Assembly (NCBI RefSeq): GCF_028548475.1
Contig: NZ_JAQQLE010000002.1
Span: 420,540 to 484,539, forward strand
From: Vogesella margarita
GTDB lineage: Bacteria; Pseudomonadota; Gammaproteobacteria; Burkholderiales; Chromobacteriaceae
Length of the DNA: 64,000 nt
Reading direction: 5' to 3'
Shown here: one piece after another, positions 63,579 to 64,000 of the stretch
Position numbering within the stretch: the first letter of the stretch is position 1
How the letters are laid out: every line of letters begins with the position of its first letter
Made by a program: the position numbers and the translations under genes
The notes under the pieces: generated by a model
What the model was told of the DNA's origin: nothing
The model's database searches: none
What the model saw: only the letters and a program-made list of their open reading frames with translations

Positions 63579-63826
63579 TCTAGGGTATCCGCTGCGCGGA
63601 TATTCTTTATCTGCCGCTTGCCGCGCGGCGGCGGGAGAAGGGGCTGCCGCCGCCCCTTTTCAATCCCCGCTCTCCCGAAGGCGCAAGAATTCCCGTGCAA
63701 ACCGCCGCCATCCCGGCGCCGCCCATCCGCTGCGCTCAAAAGAGGGCGGCTTGTTTCCGGGCCGGCGACAATTTGCACGGCTTGCGCCAACGGGACGGGG
63801 CGAGTCGGTGCGGTTTTGGTTGTTGT

Positions 63827-63839
63827 GGGGGGGGGGGGG
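63827..63839. repeat. Run of 13 G
   Basis: An uninterrupted G13 tract in non-coding DNA. Length could be a sequencing artefact. Confidence 0.8.
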
Positions 63840-63847
63840 TCGGGTAG

Positions 63848-63873
63848 GTCGGGTTAGCGCAGCGTAACCCGAC
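63848..63873. repeat. REP-like hairpin GTCGGGTTA...TAACCCGAC
   Basis: A 9-bp perfect stem with an 8-base GCGCAGCG loop, a form common in intergenic repeats of betaproteobacteria. It abuts the IS edge. Confidence 0.7.
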
Positions 63874-63892
63874 AAGACGTGTAGCCCAATGA

Positions 63893-64000
63893 GATGGACT
63901 CCTCCCTCCCGCAACGGCATCCAGGTGCCAGACTGGAAGGGTTCACCACCAGTCAGACAGAAGGAAGGAGTCCACCATGAACGTTAGCCGAATCGGTGTC
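63893..64000 (+). mobile_element. Left end of an IS110-type insertion sequence
   Basis: Inverted segments GGACTCCT (63897-63904) and AGGAGTCC (63966-63973) flank a leader, followed by a transposase start. The true left edge is uncertain and the element continues past the window. Confidence 0.6.
63977..64000 (+). CDS. IS110-family transposase, first 8 codons
   Basis: ATG then MNVSRIGV, the usual beginning of IS110-group transposases (MNxSRIGxDLAK...). GAAGGAG ribosome site upstream. Cut by the window edge. Confidence 0.65.

Overview
The window is about 64 kb of a GC-rich (roughly 65%) bacterial chromosome. The gene set and order point to a betaproteobacterium of the order Neisseriales, close to Chromobacteriaceae such as Vogesella, Chromobacterium or Aquitalea. 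The main evidence is the block lysM-dprA-smg-topA divergent from def-fmt-htpX-rsmB-DUF4390-ntrY-ntrX, and ispB divergent from rplU-rpmA-obgE. Genus placement is inference; no rRNA is present.

Layout. 1-7.5 kb: end of a TlpA-like redoxin, a PhnD-like binding protein coupled to a GGDEF/EAL receptor, fadH with a TetR-type palindrome upstream, and a PhnA/YjdM zinc-ribbon protein. 7.5-21.1 kb: a Tat-exported carbonic-anhydrase-like protein, then the core topA/smg/dprA/lysM and def/fmt/htpX/rsmB/ntrYX clusters. 21.1-33.7 kb: moeB-like, TlpA, thioesterase, TonB-like, dps, yggU, fxsA, cutA, three tandem identical tRNA-Lys genes, two c-di-GMP-type proteins, alx/terC, wrbA, yihY, DUF3025 and a small membrane ORF. 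33.8-37.0 kb: an AT-rich 3.2 kb island with a restriction-modification pair. It appears to have split a tRNA-Arg(CCT) gene and carries its own intact tRNA-Arg(CCT). 37-46.4 kb: ispB, rplU-rpmA-obgE, several small accessory ORFs, and the mksF-mksE-mksB condensin operon. 46.5-62.6 kb: LoiP-like protease, ClC transporter, glycerate kinase, MBL hydrolase, Na+/solute symporter, DMT exporter, CMD protein, tpx, chemoreceptor, a large HD-GYP protein, gamma-class carbonic anhydrase and prlC. 62.6-64 kb: an accessory, AT-rich end with an HlyD-like remnant, a lipoprotein, palindromic repeats and the left edge of an IS110-type element.

The most striking signal is not a gene. The 10-mer GTTGGCCGCA (or its complement TGCGGCCAAC) occurs about 38 times by hand count, in both orientations, usually extended on the left to AAGGTTGGCCGCA or AGGGTTGGCCGCA. 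It lies between genes as single copies, as perfect palindromes and as terminator-like inverted pairs. It also lies inside genes, where it is often read as AGG TTG GCC GCA, using codons that look rare here. This distribution is very like a Neisseria-type DNA uptake sequence, although the sequence is unrelated to the known GCCGTCTGAA family. The natural-transformation gene dprA is present in the window. I consider it a candidate undescribed uptake-type repeat.

Signalling is prominent: one GGDEF/EAL protein, one GGDEF protein, one degenerate HD-GYP protein, one HD-GYP protein with a large insertion, one chemoreceptor, and an NtrYX pair whose NtrX has lost its ATPase motifs.
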